64,000 nucleotides of DNA. Source: Cyanophora paradoxa (taxonomy: Eukaryota; Glaucocystophyceae; Cyanophorales; Cyanophoraceae). Where the stretch lies: contig QPMI01000017.1 in the NCBI GenBank assembly GCA_004431415.1, forward strand, positions 124,001-188,000, given 5' to 3'. The position numbers and the translations under genes were made by a program. Under the pieces are notes generated by a model, which was given only the letters and a program-made list of their open reading frames with translations, did not search any database and was not told the DNA's origin. Of this stretch, positions 43,189 to 56,184 are shown piece by piece. The stretch's first letter is position 1. Each line of letters starts with the position of its first letter.

Positions 43189-43917
43189 ATGAAACTCGTG
43201 ATGGGTACGGTGGCGACGGCCCTCGTCCGCAAGCGAGACGCGCCCGAGCTCTACAGCGAAGTGAACCCGGCAGGACTCTGTGCGCTCTGCAGCACGCGGG
43301 AAATCGATGGCGAAGGCCGGCCCCGGCTTGTGACTGGGCCCGAGGAGACGCTGGAGCACGTCCTCACCTGCCCCAGCGCGGTGGCGACGGAGGCGCGCAC
43401 CGCTGCGGAAGCACGCATCGCAGCGACGGTCAGCGAGGCCCTCGAAGGCGCGCAGAAGCGATCAGTGCCACACGCGCTCTCCAGATCCCTGAAGGTCACG
43501 AGAGTCAACGACCCGACGCTCACGGCGGCTGAACGGCAGGCGCAGATGTGCGTGCTACGGGGGCTGCCCCCGGCGGGCCTCACCGACATGGTCCGCGAGA
43601 CCGTCCCGGACGCCAAGAAAGCTGCCCAGGTCGTGCGCAAGCTGGCGACGGCCATAGGCGAGCAGGCCCATAAAACGTGGGCCGCCAGATGCCAGGCGTA
43701 CGCGGAGTGGGAGAAGGCGTGCGGGATCACGAAGGTCATGAAAGAACGTCGCGCCAAGGCGAAGCGCACTGGGCGCGCGACCGCGAGGCCGACGCGCCGC
43801 CTGACGATACGGCTGGCAACGCTCGCAGGAAGCGCGCGGATCCGGAGCCCCGGCAGCGGGAACGCTGCAGGGAGTGCGGTGCCCTCGAGTCCCGCCACCA
43901 GGGCGGGGAAACCCTAG
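43189..43917 (+). CDS. Retroelement-like ORF with CCHC-type zinc-finger motif
   Basis: A 242-residue frame carries CALC, then GPEETLEHVLTCP (pattern CxxC...HxxxxC), followed by a helical basic region (HKTWAARCQAYAEWEKACGI, KVMKERRAKAKR). C-terminal ends of non-LTR retrotransposon polyproteins typically show CPxC...ETxxHxxxxC followed by such a basic helix, so this may be the tail of a LINE. The upstream 42523-43008 frame (LAQMKEDLYDDRRLASLALD) may belong to the same decayed protein. No RT motif (xxDD) is found. Alternatively it is a nucleic-acid-binding protein of the LTR element. Confidence 0.45.
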   Translation: MKLVMGTVATALVRKRDAPELYSEVNPAGLCALCSTREIDGEGRPRLVTGPEETLEHVLTCPSAVATEARTAAEARIAATVSEALEGAQKRSVPHALSRSLKVTRVNDPTLTAAERQAQMCVLRGLPPAGLTDMVRETVPDAKKAAQVVRKLATAIGEQAHKTWAARCQAYAEWEKACGITKVMKERRAKAKRTGRATARPTRRLTIRLATLAGSARIRSPGSGNAAGSAVPSSPATRAGKP

Positions 43918-44279
43918 CCCTCTCACACCTGAGCTGCCCGCCAGACGACTACGGCTGGGTCCGGGCTTCGGCGGCCATGCAAGTGTACGACCATACGAAC
44001 AGGTATGCTTGGGGCGTGGGCACAAAAAGGGCGCGCCCGCGCTAGAGGGAGACACGGGGGATTGCGGTCTGGGGGCGGGCCGGAGGACGCAACACCAACA
44101 ACTGGAGGCGGCGGAGGCGACGGCAGGAGGCGGCCAGTAGCCCAATCTACTGGGGCTGGCGAGGAGCCTGGCACACGGCGCGGCGAGGCCCTTGGGCAGC
44201 GCTGGCGGCGGACGTACCATGATTGGGAGTCTTTTGTAGAGATAGGACCTCGTAGCCGGGAGTTTAGGTTAGTTTAGAA

Positions 44280-47200
44280 ATCGATACAGCTAGCTTCCAC
44301 ATCATTAGTATTAGGTAGAAACCTCCTTAGCTAGATATCTAGACACGAAACCTTCAAACCTTTCGTTCATTTTGTACTTTCTAAAGCACAGCATACGACG
44401 GTCCTCGATAGTATCTAGTCGGAGAGATTTATTGGGCGATGTGAAACTCATTGTAGTTGTGTTGTGTGCTAATGCAAGAGATCGGGCTGGAGGAGACGTG
44501 GGGGCAGCCGCGTGGCTTAGCCTGGCGCCCACGGCCGCGGGCTGAGGTTCTGGCTCAGCGCGGTTACGACGGCCAGAAGTTAGTCCCGCGGAACCAGGAA
44601 CGCGCGCGAATACCGAGGGATCCCCGTCCCGATCGGATCGTCGCCGTTTCCTGAGCGAGCTGCGTGCGAGCCCGTGGGTGCATTCCCGATCGGTCGCCAG
44701 TCACTCGCCGCGACGCCAGCCCTCTACGGCTGCTGCGATCGTGCTGGACAAGCTCGAGTGGACCGGATCGAGAACTGAGGCCGCGCGCCCGAGTTCCTTC
44801 CGGCGAGTGGACCGGATTGAGAACTGAGGCCGCGCGCCCGAGTTCCTTCCGGGTGCGAGGAAGAGCGATCGGATCGATGGCTGAGGCGTGCGCGCCCGAG
44901 CTGTCTCCAGAATCGCTGCAGCCGAGCTTGCTCGCCGCTGCTGTGGACCACGACGGCCTCGGATCTCGAGTGAGGCACATTCTCTCACGGACTAGCGCGG
45001 CTTTACGCCGACGCTTGACCTGAGAATGCCCTCAAGACCTGGAGCTCAAGTGGCCCGACTGCAGAGCGGACCCACCTGCTGCCTCGCAGGCAGGGCCCTC
45101 TTGCCCCGCCATGGACAAGATCTCGAGCTTGAGAGCATTAGCCTTCCCTCGGCTGATGCTTCTCTCGGCCTCAACTCTTGATCATGAGTGCCTGCCAGGC
45201 TGCGCGCTGGCTATGCATATGGCCTCGGATCCGACGCAACGCCGGCGCCGCAGTGACGGAGATGCACTCGGCGCTAGCGGCACAAACATCGATATCGAAT
45301 ATCTACGCAAGGCTCAAGCTTGATTCAATGATTAAGCTGCAGGCCTCGCCGCGAGACGTGGTCTCATGATCAGGCTCACTTCAAGAGCTTGCAAAATCGA
45401 GACGTGAAGCCCTAGCTATACGCTAGCCGTCTGCCTCGAGCCCGCCGAGTCGGAGCTTAAGCTTGAGCTCGCGGCACGTATACGTGCGCGCTACCGTACG
45501 TAGTACGTGTCCTGCAGCTCAGTTGGCCCTGCAGCTGCACTAGTACTGCGGCAGCTGCAGCTGGCCGGAACCTGGCACATGTACACCGTGACCGTCGGAC
45601 ACCTTCTCTCGTGAAGCACCGCGGACGGTGCTCGCAAGAAGGGGGAGTGACGCCATGATCATGATGGCAAGCCGCGGCAGTACCGTATGCGTATGCACAG
45701 TACGCAAGCTGCTGATCATGATCATGCATATGATCATGCATATGCATATGCAAGATCACGAGCTCGAGCTGCAAAATCGAGTTAAAACGCGCCCCGCAAC
45801 GCCTCCCCCGCGAGCCGCTGAGCTCGCCAAGCTCGCCGCGTCTGCTGGGTTCGCAAAGGTCATGATCAAGGCCCCCGCCATGTGCAAGCAGGCGCGGCCG
45901 CGGGCCGCCCTGCGGCCAGAACGCTTCGTGCCGACGGTGCCTGGGCCAGCCCCGCCGCCTCAAGCTCCGAAGCAACGAGAGCTGGGCCCGGCCCCCGCCG
46001 TTGAGGAGCGCGAAATTCCCTCTGAAGAGGGGATGCCCGACGACCCCGGCCCGGGACGCTCCGGGTGAGGCCGGCGACGAGTCGCCGCCTATTGGGCCCG
46101 CCCCGCCGGACGCCGGTGACACCAACGACTTTCCCCTCGCGCTTGCCGAGGAAGTCCCCAAGCGCTCAGAGACTGGACCTCGTCGGTGGGGCGCTCGAGG
46201 GTTCGCCGAGCCGCGGCCCCTAGGCCTAGGCCTGCACCTCGACGAGATCTTCCCCCGCGGCCCTGCCCTGAGGTGGCAGCCCCGGGACGAGTACAACGCG
46301 CGCCACTGGCGCTCGCCGGTCAATCCCGAGGACCGGCTGTCTCCCGATCCGCATTGGGTGGAAGCCGGAGTTCTGGGGTCGGGCCCGCGGCCTATATAGC
46401 TACACACAACCGGCGAACCCCCTCGCCGCGCGTGATTGCGACTGCCAGCCTCGGAGCTGCCAGGCTGCTCGACGGCAGTCGCGATCGAGAGCCAGGCTGG
46501 GCGTTTAGTTTTTGCAGCAGGCTCCTTCGCGATCGGGGCCTTGACTGCGAAATTGGGAAATTTACCCCGCACGAGCTTCAAGCTCGGATCAGGGCCGCCA
46601 GGCCTCGCAACCGGCCCCTAGGCCTGTCCGACGGTCTTCCCGCAGCACTGCGTGCTGCATTCGGGAGCGCCGGTCGGCATCCTGAGGCCTTGATGCTCGA
46701 ATTCGAGCCGCTACCCGACCAGGCCTGGAGCTAGAGGCCCGGCCTGCACTTCTGAGGCTCGTCGAGCCTCGGAGAGTGGCGCGTTTCGCGCACAGCCGGC
46801 CCATGCGGCCCCCGAGCTCGAGGTTCACCCGGCTACCTAGCCTGGGCCCCATGGTCCTCGAGCTCGAGCCCAGCGCTAGCGCTAGCGCCGACGGCGATAT
46901 CAACTGCGGATTCGAGCTCGAGAGGCGAGCTCCGGCCCGTGGCTCGAACCGTAATCACGCCGTGACGAGCCCCAGGCTCGATCGCGAGAGGGATCCAAGT
47001 TGCTGAGGCCCCTCTCCGCCTACAGCTGTCGCGAAAAGCGCAAGCTGCCCCGCAGCCGGGCCTGGCCCAAGATTGAGGGCGCTGCACGGCTCACCTCTCA
47101 CTGCGAGCCAGCATGCGCACCTGCATGCACAGCTGGCCTGGCCTGCTCAATGCAAGCTCTCAGCTCGTCAGATCCGGATCCGCCGGACCGGACCCTGAAG

Positions 47201-50200
47201 CTCACACTTGCTTTTCGAACGCGACGCTCTGGGCCCCTTTGACTGAGCCTCGGGGCGGGTCGACACTGGCCTGGGCCTGCGTGCCCCGCGCCCGCGAGCT
47301 CGAACGCCCGGCGGACCGCCGGCGCCTCGAGCTCGAGCTCGCTTCCGAGCCCCGGATCCGGTTATGGAAGAAGAAGAAGAGTATGTATAAGACACGCCCA
47401 AGCCAGCTGTACGGTTATGGGTCAATTTCGGCTCTCATGATCAGGACCTGCTGGCACTGCGAGTTCGGCCCCCGCCGTTAACGTATAACGTTGCCGCCGC
47501 GTGCACGTGCCAGCGGGTACAGCTTGAGCTCAGCCGCGAGCTGAGGGCCGGAAGTCACGTGCATGAGCACGTCCACCACGGCTCAGAGCTGCCCAGCCTC
47601 CAAGGCTCCGCGGCTGCTGAGCCCCAGGCCTGCGATCAGACCTGCGACTGGCATTGCCAAACCTCGCCAGGCACAAATTCGATGCCGTCACGGCGTTTCG
47701 GTCTCGGCCGCCGACACCCGCCGGTCCCGGTCTCGGCCGCCGGGCCCCATCGAATTACGATCAGCGACTCGCCCTTGCGGTTGCCCTCGCCTTCGCGGTC
47801 AGGGATCGCGACCGCCGAGCTGCCGTTCGCATCGCCGAGCTGCCGTTCGAGCCGGCCGGCCGCGGGCCCCGGCCCCGTGGTCAGAGGAGCGATTGCGAAG
47901 CTGCGCAGCACGCCCGGACCGAGGGCGCTTATCACAGCGCACGGATCGAGCCCGCGGCCCATGGCTGATCTCGCGACGTCGGGATCCGTCGAGTTCCCGC
48001 ATGCAAAATGCCGCGCCTCACGATCGGCCTGCGGTACCCGGTCCGACGGTCCCCAGACCTCGGCCCTGTATCTCGCGCCGCTACGAGCCCCCAGAGGCCT
48101 GAGAGCGGCGTCTCTCACGCCGCTGCGAGCAAGGAGCACTGCAAAGCCCGGTCACGACGATGCCCTACGCCGACCGATCGCGAAATCGCGGGCCTTGAAT
48201 TCGAACTTCGAATTCCGAAGTTCCAACCCGGCCTCGGCCCAGGCTCGGCCTCCGATCCGTGAACGTGGGATCGCCCTCGGCTCGAGATCGAACCTGGTCA
48301 CGGGTTACGACAGCGCCGTGCACGCGGCACGGCGCCGGCCCGCTGTCGACGTCGACGTCGCGACCGCCTGCCTCGTGACCGTCGGACCTCGAGCTCGAGC
48401 CCCGGAGCCGCTGAGCCCGTTGAGTCTCGCCCTCTCTCAGAGGCGGAGGCACCCGGCCCGGCCCCAGGCATCATGGCATATTGGCTCTGCCCCCCCCACC
48501 CGCACCGCGGCGGCTGGTGGGCGCAGATCGTGATCGCACGGCCATGCGAACGCCTGTGCATATTCAAGCCGATGCGTATACGGCCCTCGCCCCTCGGCCC
48601 GAGGCCCCGCAGTCCACGGCCAGCTTGCCGCTGAGCCCTGGAAGTCCTCCGCAGCTACCCACAGTAGTAGCTGCGGTCCCTGGCCTCGAATCCAGAGGAC
48701 GGGCTTAGCCCGCGATCGGTGCTTGCAATTGCCTGCGAACAGCTGGCGGCTGCGTCCCGGAGGCCCTGCCCTCAGCCTGGCAGGGCCCGAAGCTGACAGC
48801 GGCACCCGCGCCCCGCGCCGAAACGTCCAATGCGCCTGGCGCCCCGATGCGCGGGCGCCTCGCGATCGCCGACATCGTGCCACGGTGGTCTCGTTGCCTA
48901 CCGTTGAACGGTTCAATTAAGCCAATTCCGAGCCCGGCCAGTGAACGAGCCTCGGAGCTCGGGCACTGCGCTTCGAAGTCGTCTCGAGCCGCCTTTGGCC
49001 AAGGCGAGCTCGAGCTCACGATCAAAGTTACGCTAGCTCGCTCGGATTTAAACCCAGAGCCCGCTGCACGTGCTCCAGCCCGCCCGTGGCTGCCGTGCAC
49101 GTGCCTGGCCATGCATATGGGGTCCGATGACCCGCGAGAATCCGATAATCGAGATCCGTCAAGTTTTGCAATCGTTGCCCCGATTCAGGGTGCCGGCCTG
49201 CGAATTTGGATCGCAAGGAACGACTATCCGATGATCGCGAGCCTCGCGATCGGATTTGGAGCAGCTGCGATCGCAGGCGGCCCTCGGCCCTTTTGAGGTC
49301 TGAGGTTGCCCGGGCTCGCAGCTCAGGCTCCCTTCTGCCAGATCTAGACTGTCCCCACCGCCGGGCCGGCACTGCGGAAGCCGTGCCCGTCCGATATCGA
49401 TATCGCGAAAATCCGATAATCGGGACCGGACTCAAAGATTCGCCATCGAATATTCCGAGCCTCGGAGTGCACGTGCCCGGCCAGCCCGTATCTGACGGAC
49501 GGCCCGTCACATTCGAGCCCCGAGCTCGGAGCAGTCGCACTTTCAGGCGACCCTCGGCCCTAGGGCCTTGCCTGGCTCGTCCCCTCGCGAGCCCCTCGCC
49601 CAAGGGCCCTCTCGTAGGCGCCTACGGCGACCCGCATCGGGATTCCAGCCCCGGCCCACCGGGCCGCACCGGCCTGCCCTGCGAAAACCGGCACGGCCAC
49701 AGGCCCAGCGAAATTCGCGGCGAGCCTAGGCACCGCGAATATCCGCGTCGCGAATCCACGATCACGCTCGATCGCTGGACGTCGCAAAGCTGTGAATTAG
49801 GGCCTCGCCCCTACGTATAAGAGAACGCGAATTGGGGCCCCCGGTCCCAACGCGAATCGAAGCTCGCAACGGGCTCGACTCGTCCTCCCGAGTTCCGGTG
49901 AGGCCGAGGCTAATCGCGAGCGTCAAGCTCGCGACTGGAATCGAATGTCGGGCTCCCACGCGTGGGCCAGCGCTACAACGTACAGCGGGCCCCAGAGCCG
50001 CTTGTCGAGCCGCGCACGACGTCCTGGCTTCTCACGGCAGTATGCCCCGTGAAGCCTTTGCACGTGCAATCGCGTGGCCGCGGACACGGACACCGATCGC
50101 GAGCGCCACAAATATTCAAGCCGCAGCCACCATGGCCAGCGGGAATAAAGGCTGCAACCGTTAAACAAAACTAAACGGCTAGCCCTACCTTGCATAAACC

Positions 50201-53200
50201 GCGTGCACGTGCACGTGTGTGTTGCAGGCGCGGGTCTCAGCCCCGGCCAGGCCCACAGCATATGCATCGATATCGCGACCGGATATCGGATGCAGCCGCT
50301 GAGCAGCCGCGCTGAGCGCCGCGAAAAATTCGAAGCCTGAGCACTTATGCAGTAGCTTTCTCAAAGAGGCTGCGCACACGGCCCCGTGGCCCCGGACCGA
50401 CTCGCGAAACGACGTCGACTCGCGATCGCGAACGGACGATCGGCTGCGCTGAACAGCGCCCGGCTCTCTCTGCCAACGCCGGCACGCCGCTCGGCGAGCG
50501 CTGATGAGGCGCTGTAATGGAGCGCCGTGCTACAGAGCGCCGATCCAGCTATCGAATGTACGGTCGCGATTTGCAGCGGCATACATTCGCGCGAGCACTC
50601 CGAGAACGGCGCTGGCGATGCCAGCCCGCCAAGGGCAGCGCTAGCTCGAAAAGAGCATCGCCGCCGCCCTGAGCCGGAACCTGTGCACCACTTCGCCAAA
50701 CCCGGCGATGCTGCAGCTGGTGCTGGCTGCAGGCATTTTTCGCACCGTAGCGCAGCCTTCAGGGCTCGCAGCCTGGCCCGCGAAATTTACACGCGACCGC
50801 ACGGCGGCAGGCCCAGGCCTCGGCACGGCCGCTCACCGCCAAGCCTGCGCACGCGGCCTTCAGCCCCACCCGCCTTGCGGCACGTTCAGGCCTCGACCTC
50901 CCGCCAAAACGCGGTGGGAGGGAGGATGAGGCAGGGAAGACTGCATGAGCTGCAGAAATCGTAATTCGCTACCGAGCGAAGCGAACCTGTCGACCGCACT
51001 GCGGCACCCAAATTCGAAAGCATCGCAATTCGAATTCGGAATTCAATGATTCGGGACCGTGGGCGCGGCGCCGGATCCGATGATCCCCAGCCCGTTCTCG
51101 ATCTGCGCGGCAGCGAGCCCTAGTGGCTGGCCCGTGCGCAAGCCGGAAAGCCGTTCCCGCCTAGCTGGTGGAATCTGCCGGCTTCCGGAAGTTCACACTC
51201 CGGAACACCCGCCACGGCCAACGAGAGACAGCGAGCAAAAGCCGCTGAGCTTCATCGTCTGCTCTCTCAAAAGCCGCCACGGCCCACTGCAAGACAGCGA
51301 GCAAGAGCTCTATCGTCAGTTCTCTCGAGAGCACCGGGGCCCGGCCCCCGGTCCGCTAAGGGAACGCTTGCGATCGTGCATGATATCGTCGGCACGATAT
51401 TGACGCTCGTATGCACGAGCACGGCTCCTGCAACCGGCCGCTACCGGTCCCGCTCCTGCAGCTGGGAACCAATCGCGTCGGTTGCACGCCGCGGCGCCCA
51501 CCTGCCGATCCCTGTGGCGCTGCTACACTACGTACGGCGGCTGGCGCCCAGCCATCAATACCACGTGCACGGCATGCACAGCCGCGCCCTGCACACGCAC
51601 TTGTGCCCGGCGGTCGCAGTGCACGCCCGTGGCTGGCTGCCGCGGTGGCGAGGCCGTCACGGCGCATGCCAGCGGACGTGAGGGCGCCCACGTGCACAAT
51701 CTTCGCGCCGGACGTTTCCCGGGCCCTCTAGATCTGTGCATGCGAATCACTTCGCGTCGCCACGAAAATTTTGCAGCACTAGAGTGCGGCAATTTAATTT
51801 CGCGCCCACGTGTGCGTGGCCATGCCCAGTGGACCGGCCCTTGCACGGCCCTTCGGCCAAGCATATGCATCATCCTCAGCCTCAGACCAGCCGCTGAGCC
51901 TGGTTCTGACGCTTACTAAAGCGGTCACGGCTCTTGCGACTCACCCGAGTCCGACGGTTGACCTCGATCTCGCGATTCCGCCCCGACGCCGTGCGCGGCT
52001 CGGAACCGAGATGTAGGCTACGCGTACGCGGCCCGCTCGAGAAGGCCAGACCGTCGGACCGCGCACGCACGGCCGATTTCGTACCTCTCGGCTCGCGAAA
52101 TTTCGCGAGGGCCCAGCATGGCGAAAGTCGTCGATTTTCGCTGGCGACCCGCCGGCCGGGCTCTCGTCCCGAGCAGCGGCGCGGATTTTCTCAAATTCTG
52201 CCCCGCAACCCGGACCATCGGACGTTTGCACATACCAAGTCACGCGGGCCCGGCTGCATGCAGCTGGCGCTCCTGCGAGCGAACGAGTTCGACATAGCTG
52301 TCAAATTCGTTTCGCGCTGGGCGGTGGCGACCCGGGATCTTATTCCCGGCAGTGGCGCACCCACCGTCACCAGCTTCATTCACTGAAGCCGCTCCCATAA
52401 ATCTGGGTGCTGGCATGGCGCCCCGGCGCCTGGCCTAAAAACCGCGAACAGCGGCAACACGGGCCAACAGACACGAGCATACACAGCCGAGCGCTATATA
52501 TGCAAATCGTGTTTCGGAAGCTCGGCCCAAGCCTTGCGCTGATCGACGCCCGCTCGAAAGTCGAAGCTCGATGCCCTCGTGCTCGACACGACTGGCGTCC
52601 GATCGAATCGCGAAATTCGAACGGCGGGCACTGCAGTGCGATTGACTCGCGATCGGCACAATCATGGCCGGCTGACGCAATTGCTCAGTTGCCCACAACT
52701 CAATTCAAATCGAAGCCAGCATCCATTCAACCTCGAATCGAGAGTGGCAGCGGCCCGGAACGCCATGGAATACAACGAATTCTCGAAAGAGAGACGGTTA
52801 CGGTCGTGCACGATCACGCCTCGCCGTTCTTTCTACCCGCACTCGCGAATTTCTCCACCACGGCCACGCTGTCCCGATCCAATTACGGATCCCAGCGGCC
52901 TCATGATCAGCGTGCCACAATTTTCGCGAAAGACGGTGGAGCACCGGGGACGGTGCTTAACCGAAGAGGGAGTGGCATCGGAGGCAGTTTGCCGTGCTAC
53001 GGCTTCCGCTCTTCAGCGGAAGAGGAGTCCGTGCACAAGCGCTCGAGCCGAAGGCTGCCTCTTGGCCCGACGCCTGAGCCCCTCCTCGATCGGCGTATGC
53101 CTGCCACGCCCCGACTTCCCCTCTTCAGCGGAAGAGGAGTCGGGATCATGATCAGACTCGAGCATGTAGTCGACGTCGCGCCTAGACCTGCTGTGGAGCA

Positions 53201-55440
53201 GTTCGCCCCAGCGCGCGCTGCCGTCTGCAGGCTGATCGAGCACAAGCAATCGAACCTAGCCAACCGCCTTGAGGTCTCCTCACACGGCGGCTCGCCGGGA
53301 TCCAGGTCTCGCCGTTGGCGAACCACATTCCGCCTCGGAAACCCATCGGTGGCGATGCTACTGGGGCTGATGGCCATCAGGCCCTGTTGTTACGTGCACA
53401 GCCAGTGACCGTGTCCGGAACGGACTGGCAAGTGCTGTTTCGACAGAGCTTGAGAGCCCAGCTACGGCCAGTGCACTCGCTCGCACTACTCACCGATGCG
53501 GCCTCCTAAGGATCGGAATCGGATCTCAGCAGCCGACTGCACGCCGTGTCGCGGTCTGGCTACGCACAGAACACGAATTCGGATCCCCGATCAAGAGATC
53601 TGAGTCTCTGAAGGATTCGCCGTTCGTCAGCTTCGCCTGATCGCCTGGTATTGGGATGCGATCGAAACGAGCCCACGGCGAAGGCTGGCGAATCGGTCGC
53701 AAATCCGAGGGTCTCGGCACCGCGAATATGCAGTCTCGCGGATCGCTGCAGAACCCCTTCCCGTGATCATGACCCGCCAAGCTCGCCAACGAGCCTGGCT
53801 GCGGCCGGATCCCAGGAAGAACAGGCCGAGGGAACGACTGATGGGATTCGCGGCCAGCACGCGCGCCTTCGATTGAAGGCCGCGTCTAGCTGGAGCGTCG
53901 ACACCTGGCTTCATCGCCAGCAGCTGAGCGCTGCGATGTCACGCACGTCGCGAACGTGAGGGCTCGGTCTCGGGTCCTCGCCCCATCTCTCGCCCCAGGC
54001 CACACACAGCGCCAGTACCAGCGTACACTGATGTACGTCCGCCAAGGGACCCGGACCTCCTCCAGGGAATCCCGCGCCGCGGCTCTACGTACACGCGTAC
54101 GCTGCAGCCCTCATGATCACGCCGTAGCGCGTGCTTGACGGCCTGGCGTATGCTTCACGAGCTCCAACCTTGCACGCTCCCACCGACAGTCGCGAAGGGC
54201 CGCTCGCCCGCGATCAGCTGAGGCGTTGAGCTCGGCAACTCGCACGTCGGCCTCGTGATCCAACCGCGAGGGTGCAGCTGCTGAGCTGTGCACCCTGTGG
54301 TCCCAGCGATCAGAACCGGGAGCCGCGCGGATTGGACCCTGCACTGCAAGCTGCGCGACCTCGACAGGAGCGCCAAAGCAGTCACGGGATCGTCGAAGCA
54401 TTTCTACTCTTCGATGATGTGCGGCTCAAGGGCTCGTACCTTTATCGCGTGCACCTGGTCGCGAGCTCGAGCTCGAGACGCACGTGCAAGTGCATACAAG
54501 GTCGCCGCTCACATCGACGTCGACTGCATGCTTCATGAATCCACTCTGGCCGCACCGACAGCCGTCTGAGCCTGGAATAAAATATTCCGCTCGACGCATT
54601 TGCAAGCCGGCTGTGGATTAGAAGTCGGCAGACGCAAACCCCGCCTTTAAGGCGAACCAGACGGTCAATTGCAACAAGCTTCAGCAGACCCTTCCCCAAC
54701 CAAACAACCCGAACCAATCTATACCTTGCCCCGATGCTGCTCGCGGTCGCTGCGCCGTGGGGCAGATTTCTTTGCTCGCTTTGCCTCAGTCTTGGCCGAG
54801 GAGCGGGTCGCTACTGGTCGGGCCACCGTCTTGTCGGGTGAGACGATCAGTAGCGGGCGCCGTTCAGAGCCTTTCGTTCACTTTTCTGGAGCCTGGGCCC
54901 ACGAGCTTGAAAAAGAGTGGTTGAGCGTGAGCTTTGCTGGCACATCTGGCCCCGAGAAGCAGGTGTTGTCGGGCGGTCCGCTCAAGCCGTGCCCTGCTCT
55001 TTCGTTGGGCCTGATGGGCGGCCCGGATACCTCCTCGCTGGTTTCTTCCCGAGGCGGTGAAACTTCCCATCCGTGCCACTCTCCAGCGGCCCTCGCCGTT
55101 TGGAGTGAGTTTGGGCCAGCGTTTACACCTTTCGAGTTTTTATGCTTTTCTCTTTCGAGCTTTCCCGCATGCACGCCTTTGCCCCACCTGCCATGCCTTG
55201 CATACGACCTGGACGACCTGGACTGGATCGATCTACAGCTACCTGGCCTTCTACCTGGCCTGCAGCTGTCTGCATTCCTGTCCTCGGGCTGTGGCTCAGG
55301 TTCCTCGTCTTGGGGCCTGTCGGTGCCCTCGAGCGGCGCACCCATCGGCGGTGTTGGGGACGCCCTCTTGCGGTTATGCCGACGAGAGTCACGGTTTGGC
55401 TGGCTGCGTCGCGCGGACGCGACGTCAGCGGAAGAGGAGT
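44280..55440. other. Interior of LTR element: palindrome-rich, no recognised gene
   Basis: About 11 kb dense in short palindromes (CTCGAGCTCGAG, TCGCGATCGCGA, GCATATGCATATGC) and frequent stops. It includes a 57-bp-type tandem duplication at about 44760-44855 (CGCGCGCCCGAGTTCCTTCC twice) and the hairpin block CCTCTTCAGCGGAAGAGG at about 53011 and 53129, which resembles the purine tract next to the right LTR. The frame 54669-55508 runs into the LTR and is unrecognised. Confidence 0.5.
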
Positions 55441-55721
55441 TGTCGCCTGGCTCGATTCCCAGGCCTTGCGGTGACTTAGTGACTAGAGCTAGTTGGTGCC
55501 TGACGTAGTCTGAGAGCCCTGGCATAGTCTCTCTTCCCGTAGGCTTACCTCTCGGTAGCCTACGCTGGCCTGCCTCTACCTGTCTTAGGGGTACAGAGTC
55601 AGTAGTCTTCCGGGTACACAGTGAATACACCAGCCTGCATCTACAGCTGCTCCAGTACAGGGAGCCGGCCCCGCGCAGTACTGCGCGGTGCCCAATCGGG
55701 TGGGAATCCTCTCATCCGACA
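55441..55721. repeat. 3' long terminal repeat, 281 bp
   Basis: Same sequence and length as the left repeat as far as I can compare by eye. Preceded by a purine tract (about 55428-55439) and followed by the AAGGG target duplication (55722-55726). Confidence 0.9.
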
Positions 55722-56184
55722 AAGGGACCGCCTCTCTTTTTGCCGATTTTGATCTTTTGATCTGGATTTTGCCGCCGGGGAGGGGGTGGGGGGGAGTGGG
55801 GGGGGGAGCCCTAGATTTTCTGGATGCGATGCCTCTCTTTTTGTCGACTTAGTGATGAGCCAAGGGGGACTCGGGAGGGCCGGAGGAGGGACGGAGGAGG
55901 GGTGGAGGGGCACACCACTTCCCTCGACCCGCCAAAACCTAGGCCTCTAGATCTAGATCTCTAGATTTCTCTTCAGGTATACGTATATGTAGATCTTCTT
56001 CTCAGCCTTATAAATTAAGCTTCGAATTCCGAAGTTCTCTTCGCTTCTCTCTTCCGCTTCTCTCTATTCGGATCCCCGCTATCGCGATCGTGCGCCGCGG
56101 TGCTATATTCCCGCCGCACGCTGCAACTAAATATATAGATTCCCGCCTAAATATATATACTCATACGCTTAGCTAATTATATAG
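55722..56184. other. Resumed BLD10 3' flank and spacer
   Basis: AAGGGACCGCCTCTCTTTTT at 55722 continues the BLD10 copy B flank split by the LTR element. After G-rich sequence comes a CTAGATCT-rich, AT-richer spacer leading to the second BTB-type gene. Confidence 0.6.

Larger units (their letters stand above)
42126..55721. mobile_element. 13.6-kb LTR-bounded retrotransposon, probably non-autonomous
   Basis: Two direct repeats of 281 bp (42126-42406 and 55441-55721) begin TGTCG and end CGACA, are flanked by AAGGG on both outer sides, and look identical by eye. A purine tract GCGGAAGAGGAG lies just before the right repeat. The pre-insertion sequence is visible in the paralogous sites near 29033 and 39580, which read straight through GAGAAGGGACC. 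The interior has no recognisable gag, protease, RT or RNase H, so it would depend on another element's enzymes (a LARD-like design). Confidence 0.85.

Noticed and set aside
51059-52386. Possible genes in frames such as 51482-51919 and 51934-52386
   Set aside because: Overlapping frames on both strands with no recognisable features or splice signals.
44280-54600. Many 100-370-residue frames on both strands inside the LTR element
   Set aside because: No domain, no splice consistency and palindrome-driven composition; none resembles gag or pol.
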